In this document: in pieces, positions 12,203-23,875 of the stretch
How positions within the stretch are numbered: position 1 is the first letter of the stretch
Layout: each line of letters starts with the position of its first letter
Position numbers and translations under genes: made by a program
Notes under the pieces: model-generated
Told to the model about the DNA's origin: nothing
The model's input: the letters and a program-made list of their open reading frames with translations, nothing else
Database searches by the model: none
Source: Charina bottae
Taxonomy: Eukaryota > Chordata > Lepidosauria > Squamata > Charinaidae
Reading direction: 5' to 3'
DNA: 64,000 nucleotides
NCBI GenBank assembly: GCA_023362775.1
Contig: JALMGJ010000018.1
Coordinates: forward strand, 20,503,105-20,567,104

Positions 12203-12208
12203 GTTTAT
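12203..12208 (-). terminator. Possible BRS3 polyadenylation signal
   Basis: AATAAA on the minus strand, about 410 bases downstream of the BRS3 stop codon. It is a plausible 3' end, but I have no transcript evidence, and short AT-rich matches occur by chance. Confidence 0.3.
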
Positions 12209-12620
12209 TCCTTTATAAGAATATACGGGGTTACAGTTTTAACTGCATTTTAGCCAAGCGGATCCTCGGCAGGCCTTCCCTTCCCAGGCAGCTCCCAACG
12301 CTCTGCACCCTGATCTCAGCCAAGACAAGAACTTGCTTTTCTTCCTTTATGCCTCTTGCAATGACAAAGGGAATGTGCTGTTTTTGATTTAAGTTTAACA
12401 GGCCTGGGAGAGCAGCTTGAGAGGAAAACCGCGGATGGGTGTGAATGTGTGAAACAGATGGCTATGATTTACAGTGAAGTTGTGCTATGCTAGGGTGTGA
12501 AATCTTAAGTTGCATTGGAAAGGTTCCTACCGAATACAAGAGGCTCTACTCGACATTCCGCAGTCTTCTGAATCTTGCTGGCAATCCTAGCCAGGAAGGT
12601 GGTCCTCAGCCGAAGTACAG

Positions 12621-15600
12621 TTAAACGCTCTCCTCTTCTTTGGTGATGCTATAATCTGTGAGGAAAGTGACACTGATTTCCGAGCCTGTGACTGACATAG
12701 CTCTGCTCGGGGTGTTGTTCTGAGTGATGCTGGGCCGTCTCACGGGCATCTTGGCTTTGCAACACAGGAGTTCCTTCTTGAAATGTTGGCGGAAGCTTTT
12801 ACTCAGCCAGTAGAGGGCAAAGGGGTTGACGCAAGAGTTGCTGAAGGCCAGGGCCCGTGAGAAAATAGTTGCCACGAGATGGAAAGTGGAGGTATCTATG
12901 GAAGTGTGGTAGGTAAACGAACGGTACAGGTAGAGGATGTGGTTCGGCAGCCAGCAGAAGGCAAACAAGCCTACCAAGACCAGCACGGTTTTGGCAACTC
13001 GCTTGCGGGATTCAATCTGAGGAGGGAAAATGGAGGTGCAAATTATCATTCCTGATTTCTACATAGGCTTCTTAAAAGAAAATAAGCCAACATCAACATG
13101 ACAACAAAAGGTAAATGCTGCTAGAGTTTCTTTGGCTAGTCAATGACTCTAAAGCGGTGTTTCTCAACCTTGGCAATGTTCAGATGTGTGGACTTCAACT
13201 CCCAGAATTCCCCACCCAGCCATGCTGGCTGGGGAATTCTGGGAGTTGAAGTCCACACATCTTCAAGTTGACAAGGTTGAGAAACACTGCTCTAAAGAAA
13301 GGAACTGTCTGTGCTCTTTTTTTTTACTATAAAGCAAATAACATAATGACAGCATATCACAGTTCATTTAAGGTATCTGATTCTTGAGTCAACACCAAAT
13401 GTTGGACTATAAAAGACTCATCAAGACTCTTCTTAATTTTCCTGTTCTACAATTCAGATAAACATTATCAACAGTGCATCCAACATGTTCTGCTCATTGG
13501 TGGAATTTACCGAAGGGGGTATTTAAAGTTACTAATTAGACTTGAAAAAATTGTTTGGGGGAACCCAACGTTTAAGTAATGGGAAGTTGAAGATTAGTTG
13601 AAAGAACCAGTTTGGTGTACAGGTAATCCTTGTTAACAACCACAATTGGGCCCAGAATTTCAGTTGCTAAGCGAAGTAGTCATTAAGTGAATCCAACCCA
13701 ATTTTACAACCTTTTTTGCGGCGGTCGTTAAGCAAATCACCATGGGTGTTAAGTGAACCACGTAGTCATTAAGCGAATCACACAGTTCCCCATTGATTTT
13801 GCTTGCCAGAAGCCAGCTGGGAAGGTAGAAAATGGCGATCATATGACCATGGGACACTGTGACAGTCATAAATGTGAACTGGTTGCCCAGCACCCAAATC
13901 GTGATCATGTGACCATGGGGACACTGCAACGGTTGTAAGTGTGAGGACCGGTCATAAGTTTTTTTTTCCAGCACCGTCGTAAGTCTGAACCATCATTAAA
14001 CAAACGGTTGTTAAGTGAGACCTGTAGAGGTTAAGGTGCTGGACTAGGAGCCGGGAAACGTGAGTTCTAGTCGTGTCTTAGGGATGGAAGCCAACTGGGA
14101 GACCTTAAGGCAGGCACCGTCTCTCAGCTCTGGACTAAAGCAGTGGCAAACCACTTCTGAAAAAGTTGCCAGGAATACTGCGTGAACTTGTCCATGTTGT
14201 TACCAGGAGTCGGATGGGACTCGAAGGCAAAACAAAAGTTTGGTTTTTATAAATATCAATGAATCACTGAACAGGCCTGTCCTTCACCATTTGTCCAGGA
14301 ATACTTGGGTTAGCATGAAACTGCATTACCAACCTCACAGACACGCACTCCAGAAACAAAGGGACACCACTGTAAACATCTCAACTCCAACTGTCTCTTG
14401 CCACTGACAGAACAGCATTCTTAGATTTATGGACTGTTTGTGCACAGTCCAGTAACAGGGAATTTATATCTGACTAGTCAAACAACCGGAATGCATATTA
14501 GTAGCATCTTCAGGCTGCAATCTAAATCTGGTTTATTGGATTCCCAAATTCAATTGTTCCCAGCATTTTCCATTTGCAGACTGGCAGTCTCGTTTGGTTC
14601 GTTGTAACAACCGATCTTTATGTTCCCGTCTCCAGTCCTGCAAGATATAAAGATGTATTTGGCGCACCCAGTAGGGAATCGTTTTGGATATAAGCTAGCA
14701 TCTCAATATTAGAGAGGCGTATGTTTTGCGAATAAAAGATCCCAGTATGTATTAAAAGGTTTTGAGGTGCCATTGCTGGAGAGAGGCCCTGGCCCATTTG
14801 AGTAAGAGGTATTGGACTAGAGGAGTTAAGGGCTGACTTAGAACAGCCTAGGTTCAGCGTCTTATTTTCATAAAAGCTAAACTGCTTGCCAGATTTTCCC
14901 TGAGATGTAGGTTGGAAAACATCTCTTCCTTTCCTTTCTGCCGCTTATCAGCAGAGAACCAGAACTGGGTGTAGCCCGTCCTTGATAAAAGCTGCTAAGA
15001 AAATACGGTCTTGTGCAACGCAAGAGGAAGAAGGAAAAAGGGTTCTGTAGTTGTGAGGAAAAGGCTGGATTTGGCTTTTCTGGGGTGAAGTTCCAGATTA
15101 CTGAGGATTCGGGGTTCAAAGCTGAAGCCCGCCTCAGTAGCCCAGTTAATGAACCTTGCTGATTTATTATCAAACAGGCTTTAAAAAATAAGGAATAATT
15201 CATTTCTTTATTTTTATTTTGTAAACTTTATACGGCCGCCCATCTCACAAAAGCGACTCGGTGGCGTACAATAATGCTTCCTCGTTGCTGGAACAGTTTT
15301 GTGGGCCACATGTGCTTTAAACAGCACCTCTGGATCCCATTGCCAAAACAGTGGTGCAATTTGGGGGGCAAAATGGGTACATCGGCTCAACCTTAGCCCA
15401 CCTCTGTACTAGTTCTTTTTATGACTAGCACACACCCATCCTGTGATTGGGTGATCTTCTTGAGTTGACCTCCATGCTTTCCAAAGACCTAAGGTACAAA
15501 ATTCTGAGAACGCAGATTTGAAATCTTTGCCTACCTGTTTACGGGCATGGCCCTGCTCTTCTGCGGGCATATTGGATGTACTTTTGTAGAGTGTCTTGGC

Positions 15601-17564
15601 AATAAGAAAGTAGTAGATGGATATGATCACTAGTGGTAAGATGTAGAAAATCAAGAAGCAAACCAGGGAGTGGACCTCCTGCAGGACACGTTCAGAGACG
15701 GGATAAGGTGCGCAGGTTTCGAGGGAGGTGTTTTTCTCGGGGATGCGGAAAGCATAGAGATCAGAAGATACGGCTTCTGGAGCAGCGAATAACATGGAGA
15801 CGATCCAAATGCAAGCGACTTTGCAGCAGGTCTTCAGGACAGCATCAGCGCTGTGGAGTTCCAGAGGTTTCACGATCGCCTTGTACCTACCATCACAATT
15901 CGTGTCAGCTCTTGGAGGGCTAAATGCAACGAGCACAAAGCAAACAACAATGCAACAGGACGGTCTTGAACACAAGTGGCCAACCTTCTGAAATGGTGAC
16001 CATTTCTGAGGAGAGATGCTCGGTGAGCTGGAGAGCGATGTGAGTCAGGGCTGGGATTTCCCCCTCTGTTTGGGGAAGGTATTTGGGGGGTTTTCTTTGT
16101 TTTTCAGACTGTGTTGAGTCTATCTCAGGGTTATGCAACAGTCTCTGTGTGTTTCTTACCCCAAAATGCATGGGGAGAGAAAAGTACACCATAGGTTTCT
16201 GGTGGTTTTGGTCAGAGGGCCTCTGAAGTCCACAAAAAGGCATTCTAATGACACCCCCGCCCCCCAGGCCCTGGGGTATGGGTTATCCTCCCCTGGTCTA
16301 GAAGTTCAACAGCTGTCCCTCTGACATGTGATTGACTATTCTTGTGCAAATGTCCTTGTCCTCTGAACTGTCCAGGTCAGTAATGAGCATTTGGCATGCA
16401 AGCATGCTATAGAAATAAATAAAATGTGACTCGTTTCCTTGGTTTCAGTTTAATCAACGCCAGTTGATTTAGTCAAGGAAATTTAAATTTGTATGGATCT
16501 TAGGCAATGGGCAGCAGAGATTTTCCAGTCATTCTGGCATTTCATTTTGTATTTTTATAAATTGCTTTCCCACACCACTAGGTAGCACCAAAATACAGCA
16601 TAGATTCTTTTTTGCCTTTTAAGCAGTTTGTTTTTAAAATATATCATTATTATTTATCTTGTTCGTTCAGTAAACGATATTATTTTTAGATGCTAGCAGT
16701 GAATTTTAAAGAATTGGGATTTGTTTCAAGAATTCCTGATTCCCTTCCATTAGGGGGAAAAAATCTGTCACACCTGCTTTCCGTTATTTGGAAATCAAAG
16801 GGAACATTTTAAAAATGGGTGGATCTTCAGCTGCAGTGATTTTGATCAACTAGAAAAACAAATCTTCCAAATCATAGAATACACTCACACAAATGCACTC
16901 CATACATCAGAATCTGCATCCATTCTGGTTCAAAGGATGTCCCAGCTGTCAATTGTTTGGGCATCAGGAGTGACCAGATAGAAACAAGAGCGCAGTGCTT
17001 ATGCTGTGAAAATATCTGGATCTGGTCGTTTGATGGTTGAGTCTGCAGGCTAGCATGGTCCAATCTTGCCTGGGAAGTTTAATTTCTTACAACACCTTCA
17101 TTCATGATCAGTTAAATGCTCTAAACTCACCTGTCTGCACTGAGGACTGTTAAGGTGAATACAGATACTCCGACGGAGGTTCGCTGAATAAAAGACAGTA
17201 GCTTGCAGCCGATTCTTCCGAACAACCACGTATCCACGATGTAACAGGCAGCATCAACCGGCACGCAGGTCAGCAGCAGGAGCAGATCCCCAAAAGCCAG
17301 GCTGGTAATGAAAATATTGGGGACCGTCTGCATCGATTTGATCTTGAAGAAGACTTTGACAAGGATGACATTGCCTAGAAGACCCATTGAAATGATGGTG
17401 GCGTAGGCAGCGTAAATGGTACAGAGTGCCCCCAAACCAAGTGAGGCATCTTCAGACCGGCTTTCCTGGCCTGTTTGGTTGCCTGTTAAGGATGCCACCT
17501 GTTCTGTTGCATTGACACATTCGTAGAAATCAGCATTCCTCACCAGCAGTGATGCCCTAGACAT
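12621..17564 (-). CDS. BRS3: BRS3, bombesin receptor subtype-3 (complete, three coding exons)
   Basis: Class A peptide GPCR of the plasma membrane that couples to Gq and functions in energy balance (family knowledge). Exons: 17131-17564, 15535-15886 and 12621-13016. They join in frame to 393 residues, close to the human length of about 399. The start is [16 protein letters not shown] and NQT glycosylation sites lie in the N-terminal tail. TM2 has the family block [21 protein letters not shown] in two parts. The DRY motif is formed across intron 1 (SADR|YKA). Exon 2 covers TM4-TM5 and ends HARKQ. Exon 3 starts [15 protein letters not shown] and carries CWLPNH in TM6 and [11 protein letters not shown] (the NPxxY site) in TM7, followed by LLCCKA, a likely palmitoylation site. 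The conserved extracellular cysteines (RIGCK, ETCAPY) are present. The gene looks intact. GRPR and NMBR are the alternatives, but the sequence blocks and neighbours fit BRS3. Confidence 0.96.
13155..13289. mobile_element. Fold-back hAT MITE in BRS3 intron 2
   Basis: A 135-bp palindrome with the perfect 8-bp target duplication CTCTAAAG (13147-13154, 13290-13297). It lies 139 bases upstream, in gene orientation, of BRS3 exon 3. Confidence 0.9.
13604..14245 (+). mobile_element. tRNA-derived SINE split by a mariner-type MITE
   Basis: The SINE start 'gaaccagtttggtgta' (13604-13619) continues at 14025 as 'tagaggttaaggtgctggac', and then as a tRNA-like B-box region 'gtgagttctagtc' and the body 'agtggcaaaccacttctg'. 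It ends near 14245. The MITE at 13620-14024 sits at a duplicated TA. Confidence 0.75.
13620..14024. mobile_element. Tc1/mariner-type MITE (CAGGTAGTCC family), copy 1
   Basis: 405 bp, with ends related to CAGGTAATCC and GACCTG and flanked by TA. The internal sequence is full of 'taagcgaatcac' and 'gatcatgtgaccatgggg' motifs, shared with the copies at 54968-55357 and 56188-56591. The TA target duplication indicates the Tc1/mariner superfamily. No transposase frame is present. Confidence 0.75.
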
Positions 17565-18021
17565 TTTGAAGGCTCAGGGTGGAATTAAACTGATTGGAAA
17601 CGTTTAAAACTCATCGCATATCATGTCATGTCCATGGAAAAGTGAAAAAGAGAGAGAGGTCCAAGCAATTGACTGGAAAATCAATTCCACAGGACATTCA
17701 ACTCCTTTCGTCTTGCTGTGGAGTCACCAAGCATGATAAAGACAAATATGCATAGATTTCACTGCTGAACTGTGTGGGAGGTGGAGAAGCTGGTTGGGGT
17801 TTTTCCCCCCCCCTTTTTCTCCCTTTTTCCTTTTTTCCTTTTTTAAACACGTTTCAGAGTTACTGTGGGTGAAAGTGGGGAAGAAGAGATAGAAATGAAA
17901 GTAAATTCAGATTGCAAAATATGAAAAGAGACATCAGATTAGAGTTTCTTTTTTATCCTGGCACACTATTCTGTCAACAGCCCTTTACATTTTTGATTAC
18001 ATTCAGGTTTCTTCTTGACAG

Positions 18022-18056
<35 letters not shown>

Positions 18057-18532
18057 CAAACCGAATTGACAAGAGTAGGAATTCTGCCTATTGAATAACT
18101 GGAATTTAACAGAGGAAAAAGATGAATAGTCTATCACAAACTAAAGATGACAGGCTTCTTTGAGAAGCAGAAAAGAGGGATGATGTTTATCTCTGATTTG
18201 CTTTTAAGACAGTTTTCAAAAACTGTCTGCGCATGGCCCGGGATGCTTCCAACTTACCTGTAAGGTTGGTCAATATTCTATTAAGGTCTGGGGGTCAAGA
18301 ATAATTTCCCTGGTGTTATCTAAACAGCTTTTGCTTCAGACGAGATCTGAATTGATTACTGCAACTTGTTCTCTTGATCAATATATTATGGCCATTCTGC
18401 TTAATTCTGTGCTATTGTTTCATTTGCCATTCTCTATTACCCATTTTTCCATCTTAATCGTTCCAGTGAACAAGTCCTGATAATGGTTCAGCTACGGAAT
18501 CTTCTGTCAAATGTAAAATCATGAAAATACTT

Positions 18533-18729
18533 CGATGAAGGTTCTCAGTCATCCAGGTGGAACAGTCTGTGGCTTGAATCATGTCAACTGGATTTCTATT
18601 TTCTCAGTAGAAACGTTTCACTCCTTATCCAAGGAGCTTCTTCAGTCTTCTTCAGTCACTCCTTGGATAACGAGTGAAACGTTTCTACTGAGAAAATAGA
18701 AATCCAGTTGACATGATTCAAGCCACAGA
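18533..18729 (-). mobile_element. Penelope-like fold-back retroelement with hammerhead core, copy 1
   Basis: Inverted arms (18567-18728) centre near 18648. The 3' tail 'ccacctggatgactgagaac' (minus strand) lies at the left end. The target duplication ATGAAAATACTT is exact (18521-18532, 18730-18741), as for target-primed reverse transcription. On the minus strand, 18603-18645 holds a hammerhead-like core: CTGAAGA, a 7-bp stem closed by GGAT, GAAA, then ACGT. The second arm has lost CTGAAGA and carries a changed stem base. The family is inferred from the hammerhead type known in Penelope-like elements. Confidence 0.7.
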
Positions 18730-18912
18730 ATGAAAATACTTGTTAGTTGAGGAAGACAGAACCCTCCAGGATCTAGTTCTCGTGCTCCTACAAAAAGTCA
18801 GTCCATTTCATCCCAAGTCTTGAAAGACTGAGCCGGTCACCTGTGAAAGGCTTGAGGAGCTGAGGAAAAAAGCTGGCATCGCAACTCTTTGGAATGGTCT
18901 TTTACACTAACC

Positions 18913-19020
18913 CGTTTCTCAACCTCAGCAAAGCTCACCTTTAAGAGGTGAGGACTTCAACTCCCAGAATTCCCCAGGCGGCATGGGAGGAGTTGAAGTT
19001 GCTGAGGTTGAGAAACACTG
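18913..19020. mobile_element. Fold-back hAT MITE (decayed left end)
   Basis: The palindrome has the shared 'acttcaactcccagaattcc' arm and an exact 8-bp target duplication CACTAACC (18905-18912, 19021-19028). The left terminus has lost bases of the usual CAGTG. Confidence 0.8.
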
Positions 19021-19059
19021 CACTAACCCATGGTTTGATTGATTTAGGCTGACAATGAT

Positions 19060-19345
19060 TGAATTTAGCCATCGGATTTATAATCCAGGGTTTACTGCTG
19101 TGGGTAATGCGGAGCTTGGGACAGGAATGAATGAGTGGAAGCTTTACAGAGGGAGATCCAAACTCAAAATAAGGAAGAATTTCCTGACCGTGAGAGCAGG
19201 TGGAACCGCCTCCCTTCTGAAGTCATGGGGGCTCCATCCCTGGGGGTTTTCAAGCAAAGGTTGGACAGCCCATTGTCTGGAACAGCCTTGCAAAAGAACA
19301 GCTTTTGTCTAAGAGCATCTTTATTGACCAAAAGGTTTCTGCATC
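19060..19345 (+). mobile_element. CR1-like LINE 3' fragment
   Basis: The translation shows the reverse-transcriptase C-terminal remnant WNRLPSEVMGAPSLGVFKQR, typical of CR1 elements in sauropsids. It is truncated at the 5' end and frame-broken. Confidence 0.6.
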
Positions 19346-21145
19346 TTCAGGTACCCCAGTGACATTCTTGGAAGATAGGAGGATTCAGCTCAGTTGTTTC
19401 TTTTGTGTCCAGAGAAAACTATCCTGGAGGATTAAAAGGGACAGCAGAGAACAAAACCACCTGTCCCTCCCCACCATGGCAGCCATTTTGTGAGGGCACC
19501 CTTGACATGTTATAGATGGCCAGTCCCTGGATTATTGCTATAGAAGAAGACCATAGATGTTGTTCACACACCTTTGGGGGGAAACGCTGCCTTGCCGATC
19601 CTCATCATGGCACAGCCAGTTCCCACCACTGTTCTGCAGAGATAAAGCAATCATCCTCCTATGCAAGGCAGACGGCTTACAAGCCAAAACTATCTTCTCT
19701 TCGTGCTCCCAAGAAAAATAGTATTTTTTAAAAAGCTTTTTTTCTTTTTGAGCTACAGGAAAATTATCCGCAGCTATTATAAATGAAGAATGATGCAAAG
19801 TGATTACAAACCCTTTACCCAGTGATTTAGGGTCCCCCCCCCCATAATCATCAGAATATTCCACGTTGTGTCTCTGATCTGTTTGGATTTCAGAAGCCTT
19901 TTCAAAGTGTGTGACTGCAGGTTGTGGGGTCGCTTGAAAAGACTGTTAGTCATTCAGATCTGTTTCCAGGGGGTGGACAATCCTTCTCCAGCAGATATTA
20001 ATATTCACAAGGCTTGAGTCACTCTGATTAAAAAAGACAGTGCAAATGATATTTGCATTTTGGAAAGGTGAATCAAATACAGAGCTGCTTCATTATCCCC
20101 CATTTTTAGAGCTGTTAGGGAAGAGTTCAGAGCAGAAAGAAAAAGAATGGTGTACGTTGGGGCGGGTGTGGATGCTTAGATCCCCATTCCAACATCCCAG
20201 AATAAGCCAGAAGCATTATCAATACAACCATTATGCTCCTTACATCTTTGGTACAAAGCAAGCTTTTCAACGGAGCCTCATTTCTCCGAGGGATTATAAC
20301 ACACAGTCATTTTCCTCTCACTTTAGTCTAAGTGGGGCATTTAAATAGAGTTCAATACACCCCCAGATTCGTGCACCCCCACCCCCGCCCAAAGTCAAAT
20401 ATATGCCCCTCTCAGGCATCTGGATGTCTGACGGTCTTTGAAGCTGCTGCACAGGCAAGTTCAAAGCAATTGTTCCGTATTTTATTCTCTTCTCCCTGCA
20501 CCCTCAGCACACATGTAGCATCAGCTAGCCTTCTGCAGGGAGGTGCTTTGCGTGATTTACGCCTTCTAATAAAATTACAGGCCTTCAGTCCAAGTGACAA
20601 TTTGAACAATGCAGCGTTTGAAGAATACACGGCACAATCTTGAAGTTGTGCAGTGAAAGAACAAAGGTGCTATCTGGCAGAAGATGGGAAATAGGACTGA
20701 TGCGACGTTCTCGAATAATTGGCATCCCGCATTTGGCATAAACAAACAAGTTTGTCTGTTTTGTTGGCTTGCTTCTAACTGATTTTAAAGACATCGTTCC
20801 ACGGGCATCTCTTCCAGGCTGGTGCTTCTGTGATAAATGGCTGGGGGGAAAAACAAGGTCAACCTCTGTTGAAGGAGAAGTACCACCATTTTTGTACCCT
20901 GGTGAGGTGATGCAAATGTCAGTATAACCTCCCTTGCTAAAAGAGATCTGGTACCACCCTGCCACCCGGTTTAAGGATCATCTGAGGCAACGGGGTGCTT
21001 TAGGATTGAATCTCGTGGAATTCTGGAATCGGGGATCTCGCCCACCCCTTACTCAGTGCAGGAATGCAAATGAAAGCATCCCCAACATAGGCTCCTCAGC
21101 CTTTGCTTGAACCTATCCAGCGGAGAGCCCACCATCTCTCTAGAT

Positions 21146-21280
21146 CAGGGTTCCTCAACCTCGGCCATTTTAAGATGTGTGGACTTCAACTCCCAGAATA
21201 CTCCAGCCAGCAATGCTGGCTGGAGTATTCTGGGAGTTGAAGTCCACACATCTTAAAATGGCCGAGGTTGAGGAACCCTG
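21146..21280. mobile_element. Fold-back hAT MITE
   Basis: A 135-bp palindrome (CAGGGTTCCTCAACC and its complement), with exact 8-bp target duplication CTCTAGAT (21138-21145, 21281-21288). Both ends share the same two variant bases compared with other copies, so it may be a distinct subfamily. Confidence 0.9.
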
Positions 21281-23367
21281 CTCTAGATCATTGGTGCCAC
21301 TGTTAAATTACTGTCTAAATATTTATATGCCATGTGTCTGGATTTTGAACATTCAGCCGTCAGTCAATCAAATTTAAGACCATTATTCCAAGTCCTATGC
21401 CCTAGATCAATAAAATCAATAGAGAACAAGACACAGCCTCCTGCTGAGTGACATCCCTTCTGGCATTTGAAGAAGACTGGCATCATATTTCTCTGCCATC
21501 TTCTCTCAGGGCTAAGCCTACCCAGGTCCTTCTGTCTCTTTTAGTTTCCAGTCCTCTGATGAACCTAATCCTTCTTAAAACATGGAGTTCCAGCAGCATT
21601 TTAAGGAAAGGTGCCTGCCGAATATTCCTCCCCCTCCCCACATTTCTCTCATTGCTGCTGTAGGAGTCTCTTGATGGAAGATAAGCAAGCTTTTGTATTT
21701 TGCTTCATCAGGCAAGGGGGCTACAGAAATGGCCTTCTTTTACAATCCAAGCGCATTTTGGTCAACTTTGGAGACCCTGAATTTGAGATGGCTCAGAAGG
21801 CTGGCCAGTTTTCCGGCCATGATTTTCCATTACATTTGCCTATGTACGTTTTGCTCCCCATATTTTGCCATCTTCAAGGCACAGCAGAATCCAGGATATA
21901 GATTCTTTTCTCCAGGACTCAAATTCCTTTTGATTATGTAAAATCTAGTCCAGGCTGCAGCTTTTAGGAGCTTTTTAACGAAGTTCAGCAAGAGCCTGCA
22001 GGTGGCCAGGATCAGAACTCGGGATAGGAGCTGCTTGGAAATACAAGCTATGTAGAGAAACATAGACTTGAAAAGATAGTTCCAACAGTAGTCCAAACAC
22101 TAGATTAAAGAAGAACGCACATTTGGGAAGGTTACACCTGACACAAACTTAGGGGCCCTGTGCCAAATAATGCAACTTAAGCTTGGTCTCTTCAGAGGAA
22201 ATCCAGTAAGCCTTAAAGGAGCCATGCCTTATTCTCACGGTACAAAAAGGGGTAGAAGGTTGGTTGGTGTTCTGGGCTGCAATAAACTGAAACAGTCTCT
22301 GACAGTATAAGAAGAGCAAAAAATATCAACTTCTCCAGCAGAGTTTCAACCTCAATTCCAACTTTTTCTCATTTCTGATGAGCAAGGAGAAATGAAAGGA
22401 AGGTTACTGAATCATGGGTGGCTTATAGGTCATTCAGAAGTGGAGGCCAAGTACTTGCATACTCAAATGTTAGGCCTTTATCACCACTGTGGATCTTTCT
22501 ATCTACCTGCATCACTTCCATTCAAGTATCTGGAAAAGCCTGATGGCTGAATTTTGAGTGAATATTTCTTTTTTGAGATGGGGGTGGGGGGTGGGGAGGT
22601 AAGCTTCCAGAAAGTCAACAAAAACTAAGATTTCCCCTTTAAGACAAAACTTTATTTTTCTCTGTGAAAAATATCTCAACATCTCCTGGTGATATTCTTC
22701 TCACACGAGGAAGTTTGACTGCCTGAGAAGTTGAGGACATATGGCTCATGCTCCAGCAAACAACATGATCTAAAATATAAATAAATGGGAATACTTTTTA
22801 GCCATTGGATATACTTGCCCCTAAAAAATAGCAGAGTATCGATTTGGAAACTTAGCACTTCAAGAAAGAAAAATCCAAGAGATAGCCCCCCCCTATACTA
22901 TTGACTCTGTAGAAAGGATTGCTTTTATAAACTTCTCTGTGGAATATACATTGACAGTCACTTGTAATCTGAATGATACCACCCCAAAATGGCTCTCCTG
23001 TCTATGTGACCTTACTGTATGGCTGCATTCACCCAACATGCTTAATTTAATCAAATTTAAATTAAAATTACTTGTATTCTGGGTTGAACCAGGAATTTAG
23101 AACAATCACTCAGTTTGCACAAGAGGCCAACCACCATCTTCTAAGACTGACATTTCTCAGCTTAGTACGTTGTATGGAGAATCTGTTAAATCTTGATATG
23201 GTCAGGTTGAGCTTGTTGCATTATCCCAGCCACGGTTGACTCAGCTCTTGAAGAAGGTCTGTTGCTCACTCCTTCCATTTTAAAGTGTCTTAGACTTGGA
23301 CCACAAATGCAGCAGAAGAGTGGCACATACCACTTCTGGCTGCAAAGGAGATGCTTTGAATGCTTTA

Positions 23368-23707
23368 ATAAGGTAAGGTTTCCCCTTCCAGTCGTATCCG
23401 ACTCTAGTGGGCAGCGCTCATCTCCAATTCTCAGCCGAGGGAGCCAGCGTTGTCCATAGACACTTCCGTGGTCATGTGGCCAGCATGACTAAACGCCAAG
23501 GCGCACAGAACGCTGTTACCTTCCCACCGGAGTGGGACCTATTTATCTACTTGCATTTTACGTGCTTTCGAACTGCTAGGTTGGCAGGAGCTGGGCGAGA
23601 ACAGGAGCTCACCCCGTTACGCGGTGCTTCCGGGTCTCGACCTGCTGACCTGCCGTCCTTTCGTTCGACAGTCGGCAGTCTTAACCGTTACGCCACCGCG
23701 CCACCCC
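23368..23707 (-). mobile_element. Full-length tRNA-derived SINE
   Basis: About 340 bp with an exact 12-bp target duplication TTGAATGCTTTA (23356-23367, 23708-23719). On the minus strand the head reads GGGGTGGCGCGGTGGCG (A-box-like), with a B-box-like GGTCGAGACC, followed by a long body. It sits 169 bases downstream of the ADGRG4 stop, in the same orientation as the gene, so it may lie in the 3' UTR. Confidence 0.8.
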
Positions 23708-23875
23708 TTGAATGCTTTATCCTCCTGTAAAAACTCTCTGCTGGCTAAGAAATCAGCCCCATTGTGCTACTTTTCTACTAGCCAAGGAAGGTAATTCTTC
23801 ACAGAAGGGAAACAATCACAGATTCTTTTAGGATTCTACTGCATGGGTACCCGAAGCCTTTACTCCCCAAAATAT

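Larger units (their letters stand above)
6840..12600. other. Intergenic DNA between HTATSF1 and BRS3
   Basis: I see no coding exon here. The content is the two MITEs at 7626-7864 and 9835-10403, a short MITE at 11186-11274, a (TAGA)n run at 8544-8591, a partial copy of the 'cttaacgaccac' mariner-MITE family at about 11765-11900, and a repeat with 'actcccatcatcc' arms at about 7212-7400. The rest is ordinary AT-rich sequence. The left end contains the upstream flank of the HTATSF1 CpG island. Confidence 0.6.
17570..23860. other. Intergenic DNA between BRS3 and ADGRG4
   Basis: No exon recognised. It contains a (ATTG)n run at 18023-18056, the hairpin retroelement at 18533-18729, a MITE at 18913-19020, a CR1 end at about 19060-19345, a MITE at 21146-21280 and a SINE at 23368-23707. 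A TATA box or start region for BRS3 could lie just above 17564, but I cannot place one. The part nearest 23876 is probably ADGRG4 3' UTR. Confidence 0.55.
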
